Positions 27,065-35,290 of a stretch of 45,352 nt of DNA are shown in pieces. Location of the stretch: assembly GCA_018713435.1 (NCBI GenBank), contig DVOS01000059.1, forward strand, positions 1 through 45,352. Direction: 5' to 3'. A model generated the notes under the pieces. It saw nothing but the letters and a program-made list of their open reading frames with translations. It did no database searches and was not told where the DNA came from. How positions within the stretch are numbered: the first letter of the stretch is position 1; each line of letters begins with the position of its first letter. The position numbers and the translations under genes are program-made. The DNA is from Candidatus Merdiplasma excrementigallinarum. GTDB lineage: Bacteria; Bacillota; Clostridia; Lachnospirales; Lachnospiraceae.

Positions 27065-27252
27065 AAAGCAGAAATTCTGCCAAACATTCAATAGGTTCCG
27101 GCTTCCATATATTTTCGTACATCATTTCCCGGTTGTCTTCGGTTACTTTAATAAAACGGCTTTCCAATACCTTCCGCCAATTCTCCAATCTTCTTAGAAA
27201 GCTGCAGGGATTCATAAGAAGGATCTACGACCATCAGCACCAGATCATATTG
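27063..27252 (-). pseudogene. Remnant of a second CooC/MinD-type ATPase (C-terminal part)
   Basis: On the minus strand, 27252 leftward reads QYDLVLMVVDPSYESLQLSK, then KIGELAEGIGKPFY and a stop. Shifting frame by one base at the TTTTATTAAAG stretch continues VTEDNREMMYENIWKPEPIE, then CLAEFLL and a stop at 27063-27065. The first part matches the region before the C-terminal helices of CooC/MinD-like P-loop ATPases (DLVL-VVDPSYESL...). There is no Walker A part and no start codon. It directly follows the small zinc-ribbon gene, so the locus once held a second ATPase, now truncated and frameshifted. Confidence 0.7.
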
Positions 27253-27258
27253 TTACTT

Positions 27259-27483
27259 TCATCTGCCCGTCTCCTTATCTCCTTGTTTTATCTGTTCCAG
27301 ATATAGCTGCAGCGGGACTCCCTCCGGGATGGTGTAACCGCATTGATCGCATATACTTTCTCCCACTGTCAGGCTGTCCCGCTCAAATACCTCGATGCCA
27401 TCCTTTGCGCCGCATCTGGGACAATCCATTTCTTCAATTACTGCCATCTTCCTTATATCCTGACAATCCGCAAATTCAATCAT
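27259..27483 (-). CDS. Small zinc-ribbon protein
   Basis: 74 aa. Two Cys pairs, CPRCGAKDGIEVFERD and ESICDQCGYTIP, form a zinc-ribbon-like four-Cys site; the N-terminus is acidic. It starts 21 bp after the CooC-type ATPase on the same strand, with AGGAG before the ATG, and precedes the ATPase remnant. A role as an accessory in metal-centre maturation, or as a regulator, is inferred from context. I do not recognise a named family. Confidence 0.65.
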   Translation of the reverse strand: MIEFADCQDIRKMAVIEEMDCPRCGAKDGIEVFERDSLTVGESICDQCGYTIPEGVPLQLYLEQIKQGDKETGR

Positions 27484-27504
27484 GATCGGCTCCTTTTCTT
27501 CGGT

Positions 27505-28275
27505 TTATAATCCCAGTTTTTCAATAATCCCTTTGAGCGCTTCTCTTACCGGTGAATCTTTTGGCAGCTGCACAGTAGGGCGTCCCTCACAGTCAAAACG
27601 GTAAACGTCTTCATCCTGGGGAACAACTCCCAATAAATCCAGTCTCTGTTTTTCAATCTCTTCCCTGGTACCTGCATCCAGCTTCCCTTCCGGCGCCCGA
27701 TTTACGATCAGGCCAACCTTTTGAGGATGGAAATTCAGTTCCTTCATCAATGCGGCAATCCTGCCCGCAGCCTGCACACCCCTTCTGGAGCAGTCGCTGA
27801 CCAGGATGGCAATTTCCATATTGGGAAGGATACCTCTGCTGATGTGCTCCATGCCAGCTTCGTTATCCACAACGATATACGGATAATTACTCTGCAGCTT
27901 CTGGATCTGCGTCTGTACAATTCCATTGACAAAGCAGTAGCAGCCCTGCCCTTGGGAGCGTCCCATCACCAACAGATCGTAGTCATCTTCTTCTGTTAAT
28001 GCGTCAGCCAGACGGCTGTCCAGATAAGCAGCCTTTGTGATGCCCACGGGAATCTTATATCTCGGATCGACGCCGGCTCGCTCGATCTCCTCTCGAAGTT
28101 CTCCCAACGTCACGCCTGCTTCCACTCCCAGCACCTCATTTAGATTCGCATTTGCATCCGCATCTACAGCCAATACCGGTTTTTTTCCGGTTTCACAAAG
28201 GTACTGGATCAGCAGACCGCACAGTGTTGTTTTCCCCACACCGCCTTTTCCCGCAACTGCTATGATATGTCCCAT
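27505..28275 (-). CDS. CooC-type nickel-insertion ATPase
   Basis: 256 aa from the ATG at 28275, preceded by AAGGAGG; a frame 8 codons longer has no such site. A deviant Walker A with an extra lysine (GKGGVGKTT, 9-17) and VDADANANLNEVLG place it in the MinD/CooC SIMIBI class. It has the CooC-specific Cys-X-Cys at C112 and C114 within SQGQGCYCFVNG, which in CooC1 binds metal at the dimer interface and serves nickel insertion into carbon monoxide dehydrogenase. No CODH gene is in the window. It is divergent from a TetR regulator and followed by a zinc-ribbon gene. It may serve a CODH/ACS elsewhere or another metalloenzyme. Confidence 0.82.
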   Translation of the reverse strand: MGHIIAVAGKGGVGKTTLCGLLIQYLCETGKKPVLAVDADANANLNEVLGVEAGVTLGELREEIERAGVDPRYKIPVGITKAAYLDSRLADALTEEDDYDLLVMGRSQGQGCYCFVNGIVQTQIQKLQSNYPYIVVDNEAGMEHISRGILPNMEIAILVSDCSRRGVQAAGRIAALMKELNFHPQKVGLIVNRAPEGKLDAGTREEIEKQRLDLLGVVPQDEDVYRFDCEGRPTVQLPKDSPVREALKGIIEKLGL

Positions 28276-28307
28276 CTGCTTGTTCCTCCTTCTGTACATA
28301 GTGTTTT

Positions 28308-28407
28308 GTTTCTGAACACATTGTTGATTTTTGGCGTCAAAGCCATTATAATAAATCTGCCAGGCAGTTCAACCGTCAATATTTTCATATTGATACGTTT
28401 CTGAACA
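28308..28407. promoter_or_regulatory. Direct repeats in the CooC/TetR divergent region
   Basis: GTTTCTGAACA occurs at 28308-28318 and again at 28397-28407, one near each divergent start. Each is part of a weak TGTT...AACA dyad. They are candidate binding sites for the TetR regulator at 28444, which could then control itself and the CooC unit. Confidence 0.45.
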
Positions 28408-28443
28408 GAATTTGGAAATTGTATAGAAACTGGAGAAATTTTT

Positions 28444-29031
28444 ATGGAAAGGACACAAAAAACAGACCGGCGAACCCGATACACCCGTCAGACTATTAAA
28501 GGCATCCTGCTGGAGGAACTGAAAACCAAGCCATACAGTAAGATTACCGTGACAGAGCTATGTAAAAAGGCAGAAATAAACCGCGGCACGTTCTATCTTC
28601 ATTACTGCGATATCGATGATGTCCTGGATGACATTTTTGAGGATTTTCTTTCAGATACTTCAAGCGTCCTGGATCATGTGCTCTGTCCCTATAAACAAAA
28701 CTGTACTTATCCGTTTTGTGAAAAGATCCGTTCCGCCTCCCAGTACCAGATACTCTTTTTTGATGAGATCACTTCCTCCCGAATGTTGGAGAAACTGGTG
28801 GATTCCGGCAAGGAGCAATTTATTACGCACTTAATGCAGCACAGCCTTCTGACTTTTGAACAGGCCGAAGCTATTTTCTATTTCCAGATGAACGGCTGCC
28901 TTGCCATCAACCGTATGATGATCAAACAGCATTGCGGTGACTGGACGAAAATACAGCAGACCATTGATCAGTTTATTAAAGCGGGGATCGAAAATTTTCT
29001 GATCCACGATCAGCGAGAAGAACTCCTGTAG
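28444..29031 (+). CDS. TetR/AcrR-family transcriptional regulator
   Basis: 195 aa. N-terminal HTH: TRQTIKGILLEELKTKPYSK, then ITVTELCKKAEINRGTFYLH, ending with the TetR hallmark YLHYCDIDDVL. The C-terminal ligand domain has several cysteines (HVLCPYKQNCTYPFCEKI), so redox or metal sensing is possible. It is divergent from the CooC-type ATPase gene; regulation of that unit is likely from placement and the repeated GTTTCTGAACA sites. Confidence 0.88.
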   Translation: MERTQKTDRRTRYTRQTIKGILLEELKTKPYSKITVTELCKKAEINRGTFYLHYCDIDDVLDDIFEDFLSDTSSVLDHVLCPYKQNCTYPFCEKIRSASQYQILFFDEITSSRMLEKLVDSGKEQFITHLMQHSLLTFEQAEAIFYFQMNGCLAINRMMIKQHCGDWTKIQQTIDQFIKAGIENFLIHDQREELL

Positions 29032-29092
29032 GGCTGGCCTTTTTGACGTTTTACAGACAGATTCATACACCATAAAATGATTTAAGAAAGGA

Positions 29093-29121
29093 TTGCATCT
29101 TCAGTGAATTTTGTATACAAT
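29093..29121 (+). promoter_or_regulatory. Promoter of ispE
   Basis: TTGCAT (29093-29098), 17-bp spacer and TACAAT (29116-29121), about 50 bp before the ispE ATG at 29172. The gap from the TetR gene shows nothing else. Confidence 0.55.
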
Positions 29122-29171
29122 AAACGTAACAGGTTAAACTGATTACAGGTATAAAGTATTGAGGGCAAAAG

Positions 29172-30134
29172 ATGAGAGAATTAAAGCTGAAAGCCATGGC
29201 CAAAATCAATCTGGGCTTGGATGTGCTGAGAAAAAGAGAAGACGGATACCATGAACTGCGGATGATTATGCAGACGATCCGCCTGTACGACCGGATACAG
29301 ATTACGGTGACGGAAGCGGAAGGGATCCGGGTAAAAACCAATCTGCCGTTTCTGACGGTGGGAGAGGACAACCTGGTATACCGGGCCGCCAGGCTTCTGA
29401 TGGAGGAATTCCAGATCCGTAAGGGCGTGTTTATCAACCTGGAAAAGCATATCCCGGTGGCGGCGGGGCTGGCAGGCGGAAGCTCTGACGCGGCGGCTGT
29501 GCTGATCGGGGTAAACAGGCTGTTCCGGCTGGGACTCTCCAGAACCGAACTGATGAACCGGGGCGTGAAGCTGGGAGCCGACGTGCCCTACTGTATCCTG
29601 CGGGGAACGGCTCTGGCGGAAGGGATCGGAGAAAAGCTGACGCCTCTGCCGGCTCCGCCCGCCTGCCATGTGCTGCTGGCAAAACCCAAGGCCCATATAT
29701 CCACGAAGTTTGTGTACGGGAACCTGAAGGCGGACCAGCTTCCTTTCCATCCGGATATAGACGGCCAGATAGAAGCGCTGAAGACAGGGGATCTGAAGGC
29801 TCTGGCGGAAAAAATGGGAAATGTGCTGGAGACGGTGACGATCCCGGCCTGCCCGGTGATACAGGAAATAAAGGATGAGATGATGAAAATGGGCGCCCGG
29901 AATGCCATGATGAGCGGCAGCGGGCCCACAGTATTCGGATTATTTGAGGATAAAGCGGCGGCCAGAAAGGCTTATGAAAAGCTGAAGCGGGGAAGCATGG
30001 CCAAGCAGGTCTATCTGACAGAATTTTTCAGCCCGGCGGCAGGCTCTGACGGCGCCGGGGGAGGGGCAGAAGGCCGCCGGACTTTGCAGCGCCGGGAAAC
30101 GGGTCTGAAAGGGGGCGGTCCGGATGACAGATAA
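29172..30134 (+). CDS. ispE: 4-diphosphocytidyl-2-C-methyl-D-erythritol kinase
   Basis: 320 aa GHMP kinase of the MEP isoprenoid pathway; it phosphorylates CDP-methylerythritol at the 2-hydroxyl. Motifs: AMAKINLGLDVLRKREDGYH (about 8-27), the ATP loop PVAAGLAGGSSDAAAVL (near 95-111), and MMSGSGPTVFGLF (near 245). The family is about 285-290 aa; this one adds a Gly/Arg-rich C-terminal tail of ~30 residues (SPAAGSDGAGGGAEGRR onward). The tail overlaps the start of the GntR gene by 11 bp. The tail looks like read-out of the intergenic region and is probably unstructured. Confidence 0.93.
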   Translation: MRELKLKAMAKINLGLDVLRKREDGYHELRMIMQTIRLYDRIQITVTEAEGIRVKTNLPFLTVGEDNLVYRAARLLMEEFQIRKGVFINLEKHIPVAAGLAGGSSDAAAVLIGVNRLFRLGLSRTELMNRGVKLGADVPYCILRGTALAEGIGEKLTPLPAPPACHVLLAKPKAHISTKFVYGNLKADQLPFHPDIDGQIEALKTGDLKALAEKMGNVLETVTIPACPVIQEIKDEMMKMGARNAMMSGSGPTVFGLFEDKAAARKAYEKLKRGSMAKQVYLTEFFSPAAGSDGAGGGAEGRRTLQRRETGLKGGGPDDR

Positions 30135-30831
30135 CATGCAGCTGCAGATGAATGAATATCTGCCTTTGCGGGACGTGGTATTTCAGACGCTCCGGCAGGC
30201 GATTCTAAGAGGCACTCTTCAGCCGGGAGAGCGGCTGATGGAGATTCATCTGGCACAGAAACTGGGGGTCAGCAGGACGCCGGTGCGGGAAGCGATCCGT
30301 ATGCTGGAACTGGAGGGCCTGGTTCACATGGTTCCCCGCAGAGGGGCCGTGGTGGCGGAGATTACCAAGTCTGACCTGGAGGATGTGCTGGAAGTGCGGG
30401 CGGCCCTGGAGGAGCTGGCAGTGACAAAAGCCTGCCGGAATATGACGAAAGAGCAGATCGCCCAGCTGCGGCAGGCGGCTGAAAAATTCGCGGACTGCCT
30501 GAAGCGGGAAGATCTGATGGCCAGCGCCCAGGCGGACGTGGACTTTCATGAGATCATCTGCGAAGCCACGGGCAACCGGCGGCTGATACAGATCCTGAAC
30601 AATATCCGGGAACAGATCTATCGTTATCGATTGGAAAATCTGAAGGATAAAAACAGCCACCACAATCTGGTGGAGGAGCATCAGATTATCTGCCAGGCTC
30701 TGGAGGAGCGGTCGGAAGAGAAAGCCAAGCTTGCGATCCGGCACCATATTGAGCAGCAGCGGCAGTCTATTATCGAAAGCCTTCATATGGAGACGGCGGA
30801 GGAAAACGAAAAAGAGGCTCCCCGGTCATAA
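30124..30831 (+). CDS. GntR-family (FadR/FCD) transcriptional regulator
   Basis: 235 aa. Winged-helix N-terminus with LRDVVFQTLRQAILRGTLQP and LGVSRTPVREAIRMLELEGL, then an all-helical FCD ligand domain (EVRAALEELAVTKACRNMTK, DVDFHEIICEATGNRRLI). FCD regulators often bind a metal plus a small carboxylate. It overlaps ispE by 11 bp, hence translational coupling. Its targets are not evident; an isoprenoid link is not implied. Confidence 0.9.
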   Translation: MTDNMQLQMNEYLPLRDVVFQTLRQAILRGTLQPGERLMEIHLAQKLGVSRTPVREAIRMLELEGLVHMVPRRGAVVAEITKSDLEDVLEVRAALEELAVTKACRNMTKEQIAQLRQAAEKFADCLKREDLMASAQADVDFHEIICEATGNRRLIQILNNIREQIYRYRLENLKDKNSHHNLVEEHQIICQALEERSEEKAKLAIRHHIEQQRQSIIESLHMETAEENEKEAPRS

Positions 30832-30853
30832 AAAAGAGAAGATGGGAAATGCT

Positions 30854-30885
30854 AAAGGACAGAAGGACGCTTCTGTCCTTTTTGC
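30854..30885 (+). terminator. Terminator after the GntR gene
   Basis: AAAGGACAGAA (30854-30864) pairs perfectly with TTCTGTCCTTT (30871-30881) around GGACGC, followed by TTGCG. It ends the ispE-gntR unit before the germination operon. Confidence 0.8.
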
Positions 30886-30915
30886 GTGGATTAAGAAAAC
30901 TGACGGGAGGCGTCC

Positions 30916-32430
30916 ATGAGCGAAAAAATTTCACCCCATATCAGACAGACAGAAGAGAGAGTCCGGAAGCTGTGCGAGGGATGCGCGGATATTGTGATCC
31001 GCTCCATGTTTCTGGGAAAAGAGAACCGGGTGGAGTGCCTGGTTGTGTATATCGAGGCGGCTGTCAGCAACATGATGCTGGAAGATTCGGTGATCGGCAA
31101 GTTTTTGAACCATCTGTGGGAAATGGGCGCCGGCAGCATCCTGGAAACGGCAGAGGAGAACGGGCTGGGAATATCCGACATGAAAGAGCTGGCTTCCATG
31201 GAGGAAGCTATGGCCGCCATGCTGGCCGGGAATGCGGTTCTCTTTCTGGACGGGTATGACCGGGGGCTGAAGATTGGGAGCAAAGGGTATCCGGGAATGG
31301 GGGTGTCAAAAGCCGATTCGGAAAAAGTGCTGCGGGGCTCCCGGGAAGCCTTCAGCGAATCGGTGAAAATCAATACGGCGCTGGTGAGAAAGCGGCTGCG
31401 CACCACGGCGCTGAAGGTGGAAGAGCATTTCCTGGGGGAAGAGTCCAACACGCTGCTGTCTCTGGTGTATATGGAGAATCTGGCCTATCCGTCTCTGCTG
31501 GAGGAGATCCGGCAAAGGCTGGGACAGGTCTGTATCGATGGAATCATGGACAGCGGAATGGTGGAACAGCTGACAGAGGATGTGTGGTATTCTCCCTTTC
31601 CCCAGTTTCAGACGACGGAACGGCCGGACCGGGCGGCCGCCGCGCTGCTGGAGGGCCGGATCTTGGTTTTGTGCGACAATACGCCGGTGGGACTGCTGCT
31701 GCCCACCACCATGAACAGCCTGCTTCAGACCGGCGACGATTACTATGGAAACTTTCAGATCGCGTCCCTGCTGCGGTGCGTCCGGTACCTGGCCGTATTT
31801 CTGGCTTTTTCCATGCCGGGTCTGTATCTGGCGGTGACCTGCTTTCACCCCCAGCTTCTGCCGGTAAATCTGGTGCTGTCCATGGCGCAGGCCAGGGAGG
31901 GAGTACCTTTTCCGGCTATGGCGGAGGTGCTGCTGATGGAGGGCGCTTTTGAACTGATGCGGGAGGCGGGGCTTCGGATGCCGGGCCCCATCGGAAACAT
32001 GATCGGCATTGTGGGAGGCCTGATTATCGGCCAGGCCGCGGTAACCGCCAACCTGATCAGCCCTATTATTGTGATTGTGGATGCCCTGACGGCCCTGGGA
32101 TCTTTTTCTATTCCCAACGAGGAACTCTCAGAGGCGTTTCGCATTATGAAGTACGGCATGATTATCCTGTGCGGCCTGTTTGGCATCTACGGTTTCGCGG
32201 CGGGATGGCTGGCGCTGCTGATTCATCTGGCGGGGCTTAAAAGCTTCGGCATCCCCTATCTGATGCCTTTTGTAGCCAGGGAGCGGGACGGCATATCCCG
32301 GTGGACGGACGGCCTGCTTCGGGCGCCTATGCGGAGAATGGACCGCCGGCCGGTGTATGCCAGAAGAGAGGAGCGGCGGCGGGCCGGAAACAAAAAGAAA
32401 CAGGAGAAGGGAGAGCAGGATGTTTTCTGA
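30916..32430 (+). CDS. Spore germination protein, GerA/GerKA family
   Basis: 504 aa, normal for the A subunit of a GerA-type germinant receptor. The soluble N-terminal half (to about 240) contains VVYIEAAVSNMMLEDSVIGK, VLFLDGYDRGLKIGSKGYPG and the family segment FSESVKINTALVRKRLRT. The C-terminal half has hydrophobic membrane segments starting near 285 and LRMPGPIGNMIGIVGGLIIG. It sits in the inner spore membrane and, with the B and C subunits, triggers germination. The next gene overlaps it by 11 bp and carries B and part of C. The ATG follows GACGGGAGGCGTCC. Confidence 0.93.
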   Translation: MSEKISPHIRQTEERVRKLCEGCADIVIRSMFLGKENRVECLVVYIEAAVSNMMLEDSVIGKFLNHLWEMGAGSILETAEENGLGISDMKELASMEEAMAAMLAGNAVLFLDGYDRGLKIGSKGYPGMGVSKADSEKVLRGSREAFSESVKINTALVRKRLRTTALKVEEHFLGEESNTLLSLVYMENLAYPSLLEEIRQRLGQVCIDGIMDSGMVEQLTEDVWYSPFPQFQTTERPDRAAAALLEGRILVLCDNTPVGLLLPTTMNSLLQTGDDYYGNFQIASLLRCVRYLAVFLAFSMPGLYLAVTCFHPQLLPVNLVLSMAQAREGVPFPAMAEVLLMEGAFELMREAGLRMPGPIGNMIGIVGGLIIGQAAVTANLISPIIVIVDALTALGSFSIPNEELSEAFRIMKYGMIILCGLFGIYGFAAGWLALLIHLAGLKSFGIPYLMPFVARERDGISRWTDGLLRAPMRRMDRRPVYARREERRRAGNKKKQEKGEQDVF

Positions 32431-34150
32431 AAATCATAAAATTTCTTCCCGGCAGCTGCAGGCCCTGCTGCTGACGGACTGGATGGGGAAAATGCTTCTG
32501 CTGTTTCCGGCGGCGGCCGGCCGGGCGGGAGGCCGCAGCGCCCTGGCGGGGCTGCTGGCGGGGGGACTTCTGGTGCTGGAGATGGGATACCTGATCCTGC
32601 GGAAAAGAAGAAGCCGGCAGGGCAGCTATTACGGTTGTCTGAAAGAACGGCTGGGAAGCTTGGCGGCAGGCGGCGTCTATGTCCTGGGGATCCTTTATTT
32701 TCTGTATCACAGCGCCCTGATGATGTATCTGTGCGGCCGGATTGCCGTGACGTATCTGATACCCGAGGCTGATTTCCGGCTGGTGACGCTGACGGCGGCG
32801 GGACTGGGACTTTATCTGGCACTGGGAGGGGTGGAAGTGAGAGGCAGAGTCAGCGAGCTTACCGCCTTTTTTGTGTGGGGGCTATTTTTCCTTATGATTT
32901 TGCTGGCCATGACCTCTTTCAGGCCGGCGCAGATGGCACTGGATGAGAAGGGGCTTAAAGCGCTGCCCTTTGTGGGCTGCACGGCGGCGGTGCTGCCCGG
33001 GTTTGGCACGCTGGGGATCCTTCCGGTGGTAAAGGAGCAGGTGGAGGACCCTGAAAATATGAAAAAAAGATGCGGGCGGGCGGTGGCCATGACGATTGTT
33101 TTGCTCTTTTTTACATTTCTGGCCTGCTTTGGCATATTCGGAGCCGAGGGGATGAGGCGGCTTGCCTGGCCTGTGATTTCCCTTATGAGCAGCGCCAGCT
33201 TAAACGGCGTTTTCCTGCAGCGATGGGATATTCTGCTCATCGGGTTCCTGGAATTTTCCCTGTTTCTGTCAGTGGGAGAAGGCGTTTTTTACGGGGGCGT
33301 TCTGGCCGGGGAACTGGCCGGCCCCAAAAGACAGAAGATGAACCGGAAGTTTATGACGGCCGCCGCTGCCGCCGCCTGGCTGCTGTGCCTGGGAATGAGC
33401 GCGTATCGGGAGGTGCTGCTCTGGGGAGGGGCGGTGTCCTTTCTGGTCTGCGCCCCCCTCCTTCTGGCTGCGGCCCTGTGGATGAGCCGGGGCGGAAGAA
33501 GGAAGAAACGTCGGAAAACGGGAAAGATGGGGCTGGCGGTTTTCTGTCTGACGCTGTTCCTTTTCCTCACCGGCTGCAGCGCCAGGGAGCTGGAGACCCG
33601 GGCCTTTCCCCTGGCCCTGGAAGTGGGAGCTCTGGAAGGGGACGTGGTGCTGGCCTGCGCCTGGCCCGACGCAAAAGGCAGCGCCGATTCTTCGGAGGAA
33701 AAGGGCCAGGGGCTGATGGAGCTGGAGACGGAGCCCTCCGGGGAGGGAGAGGAGAAGGCGCCGGACGAACTGACCTTTCCGGTGAATGACGCCAGCCTGA
33801 CGGCAGTGCGGGCGGAATCCATCCGGGAGGCGGTTAAACAGGTGCAGAACCTCCAGGACCGTTATGTGGATTACAGCCAGGTAAAGGCAATTCTGTGGGA
33901 TGTAAGCCTGCGAAATGAACCGGAGCTGGCGGAGGAAATTCTGGAGTGGCTGGAATCTTCGCCTTCGTTTGCCAGAAACATCCTGGTTTTTCGGATCTCC
34001 AGTGAAGAACTGACGCTTGGGGAAGTGCAGGAACAGTCCCGGGGGCAGGCGGGGGCTTATCTGGAAAATCTGTACCGCAACAACCTGGATTTTCAGGAGA
34101 ATGTCAGGACCCTGGAGGAGGTGCTGTATGTGCCGGAGCGGAAGCGGTGA
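32420..34150 (+). CDS. Fused germination permease (GerB) and shortened GerC-like lipoprotein domain
   Basis: 576 aa from the ATG at 32420, inside the end of the A-subunit gene; a longer frame runs back through that gene. Residues 1 to ~365 have about ten hydrophobic segments and the GerB permease look (SRQLQALLLTDWMGKMLLLF, then VLPGFGTLGILPVVKEQVED). After a basic stretch (RGGRRKKRRKTGK) comes FCLTLFLFLTGCSARELETR, a lipoprotein-type signal with Cys386, then ~190 residues that resemble the N-terminal domain of GerC (ESIREAVKQVQNL, ending SPSFARNILVFRISSEEL). GerC proteins are normally separate and about 350-400 aa, so the C-terminal GerC domain is missing. The LTGC is internal, so whether it is cut and lipidated is open. 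Confidence 0.75.
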   Translation: MFSENHKISSRQLQALLLTDWMGKMLLLFPAAAGRAGGRSALAGLLAGGLLVLEMGYLILRKRRSRQGSYYGCLKERLGSLAAGGVYVLGILYFLYHSALMMYLCGRIAVTYLIPEADFRLVTLTAAGLGLYLALGGVEVRGRVSELTAFFVWGLFFLMILLAMTSFRPAQMALDEKGLKALPFVGCTAAVLPGFGTLGILPVVKEQVEDPENMKKRCGRAVAMTIVLLFFTFLACFGIFGAEGMRRLAWPVISLMSSASLNGVFLQRWDILLIGFLEFSLFLSVGEGVFYGGVLAGELAGPKRQKMNRKFMTAAAAAAWLLCLGMSAYREVLLWGGAVSFLVCAPLLLAAALWMSRGGRRKKRRKTGKMGLAVFCLTLFLFLTGCSARELETRAFPLALEVGALEGDVVLACAWPDAKGSADSSEEKGQGLMELETEPSGEGEEKAPDELTFPVNDASLTAVRAESIREAVKQVQNLQDRYVDYSQVKAILWDVSLRNEPELAEEILEWLESSPSFARNILVFRISSEELTLGEVQEQSRGQAGAYLENLYRNNLDFQENVRTLEEVLYVPERKR

Positions 34151-34176
34151 GAGGCAAGAAAAAACGTGGGAATGAA

Positions 34177-34205
34177 TTGACTATAAAATAACAATGTGGT
34201 ATGAT
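34177..34205 (+). promoter_or_regulatory. Promoter of the lactate dehydrogenase gene
   Basis: TTGACT (34177-34182), 17-bp spacer and TATGAT (34200-34205), giving a leader of about 70 nt before the ATG at 34283. GAAAGGGG precedes the start. Confidence 0.65.
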
Positions 34206-34282
34206 TTTTAATGACAAAAGAATAATGGATAGGAATGTCTGTTCTAGCAGATTCCTGGACAGAGAGAAAGGGGTAAAATGAA

Positions 34283-35221
34283 ATGGCAAACAAAATTACT
34301 ATCATTGGTGCCGGCTCTGTAGGCGCTACGATTGCGTACACACTTTCCAACGAAACCATCGCAACCGAGCTGGTTCTGATCGATATCAACAAGAAGAAGG
34401 CTGACGGCGAAGTAATGGATATTCAGCAGGGTACCGCGTTCCGTGATCCCATTACCGTTGTATCCGGCGATTATGACGCAGCCAAGGATTCCGATATCGT
34501 GATCATTACCTCCGGCGTAGCCAGAAAACCGGGCCAGACCAGACTGGATCTGACCAAGATCAACGTGGGCATCACAAAAGATATTGCCCAGAATATCGCA
34601 AAGGCTGCACCCAACGCTATTTATATCATTGTCAGCAACCCGGTTGATATCCTGACCTATGTATTCATCAAAGAGTCCGGTATCCCCGAGAAGCACATCA
34701 TCGGTTCCGGAACATCTCTGGACACCGCGAGACTTCGTTCTCTGCTGGCCGAGGAGTGCTGCATTTCTTCCAAGAACGTACATGCCTACATCTTCGGTGA
34801 GCACGGCGACAGCTCCTTTGTGCCCTGGTCCGCAGCTCACATTGCAGGTATTTCCATCCAGGAGTACTATGAGAAGTACAGCCCCAACAGAGGCAAGATC
34901 TCCTTTGATCCGGACCGTATCATCGACTATGTGCGTACTTCCGGCGGCGTGGTAATTGCCAACAAGGGCGCTACCTTCTATGCAATCGCCGTATCTGTAG
35001 TTCGTCTGTGCAAACTGGTGCTGAGCGCTCACAACTCTGTGGCAACCGTATCTACCATGATGCACGGCGAGTATGGTCTGAATGATGTCTGCGTAAGCGT
35101 TTCCACCGTGATCGGACCGGAAGGCGTTCAGGACCGCATCGTTCTGGATCTGACCAACGACGAGATCGAGAAACTGCAGTACAGCGCAAAACAGCTGCGT
35201 GACATGATCGACCAGATCTGA
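34283..35221 (+). CDS. ldh: L-lactate dehydrogenase
   Basis: 312 aa, full length. An N-terminal Rossmann fold (KITIIGAGSVGATIAYTLSN) is followed by the NAD/pyruvate site VIITSGVARKPGQTRLDL, where the 'Gln' of GQTR is the LDH-specific position (malate dehydrogenases carry Arg there). Catalytic His is in IFGEHGDSSFVPWS. It reduces pyruvate to L-lactate and regenerates NAD during fermentation. The transcription unit is single, with its own promoter and terminator. Codon use is biased as in highly expressed genes. Confidence 0.95.
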   Translation: MANKITIIGAGSVGATIAYTLSNETIATELVLIDINKKKADGEVMDIQQGTAFRDPITVVSGDYDAAKDSDIVIITSGVARKPGQTRLDLTKINVGITKDIAQNIAKAAPNAIYIIVSNPVDILTYVFIKESGIPEKHIIGSGTSLDTARLRSLLAEECCISSKNVHAYIFGEHGDSSFVPWSAAHIAGISIQEYYEKYSPNRGKISFDPDRIIDYVRTSGGVVIANKGATFYAIAVSVVRLCKLVLSAHNSVATVSTMMHGEYGLNDVCVSVSTVIGPEGVQDRIVLDLTNDEIEKLQYSAKQLRDMIDQI

Positions 35222-35258
35222 GAAACAGACAGTCTATCCATATTTAAGTGATATAGAA

Positions 35259-35290
35259 GAGGATGCTGCGAAACAGCATCCTCATTTCTT
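35259..35290. terminator. Bidirectional terminator after ldh
   Basis: GAGGATGCTG (35259-35268) pairs perfectly with CAGCATCCTC (35274-35283) around CGAAA, followed by ATTTCTTTT. The convergent YitT gene ends inside it (stop at 35282-35284). Confidence 0.85.
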
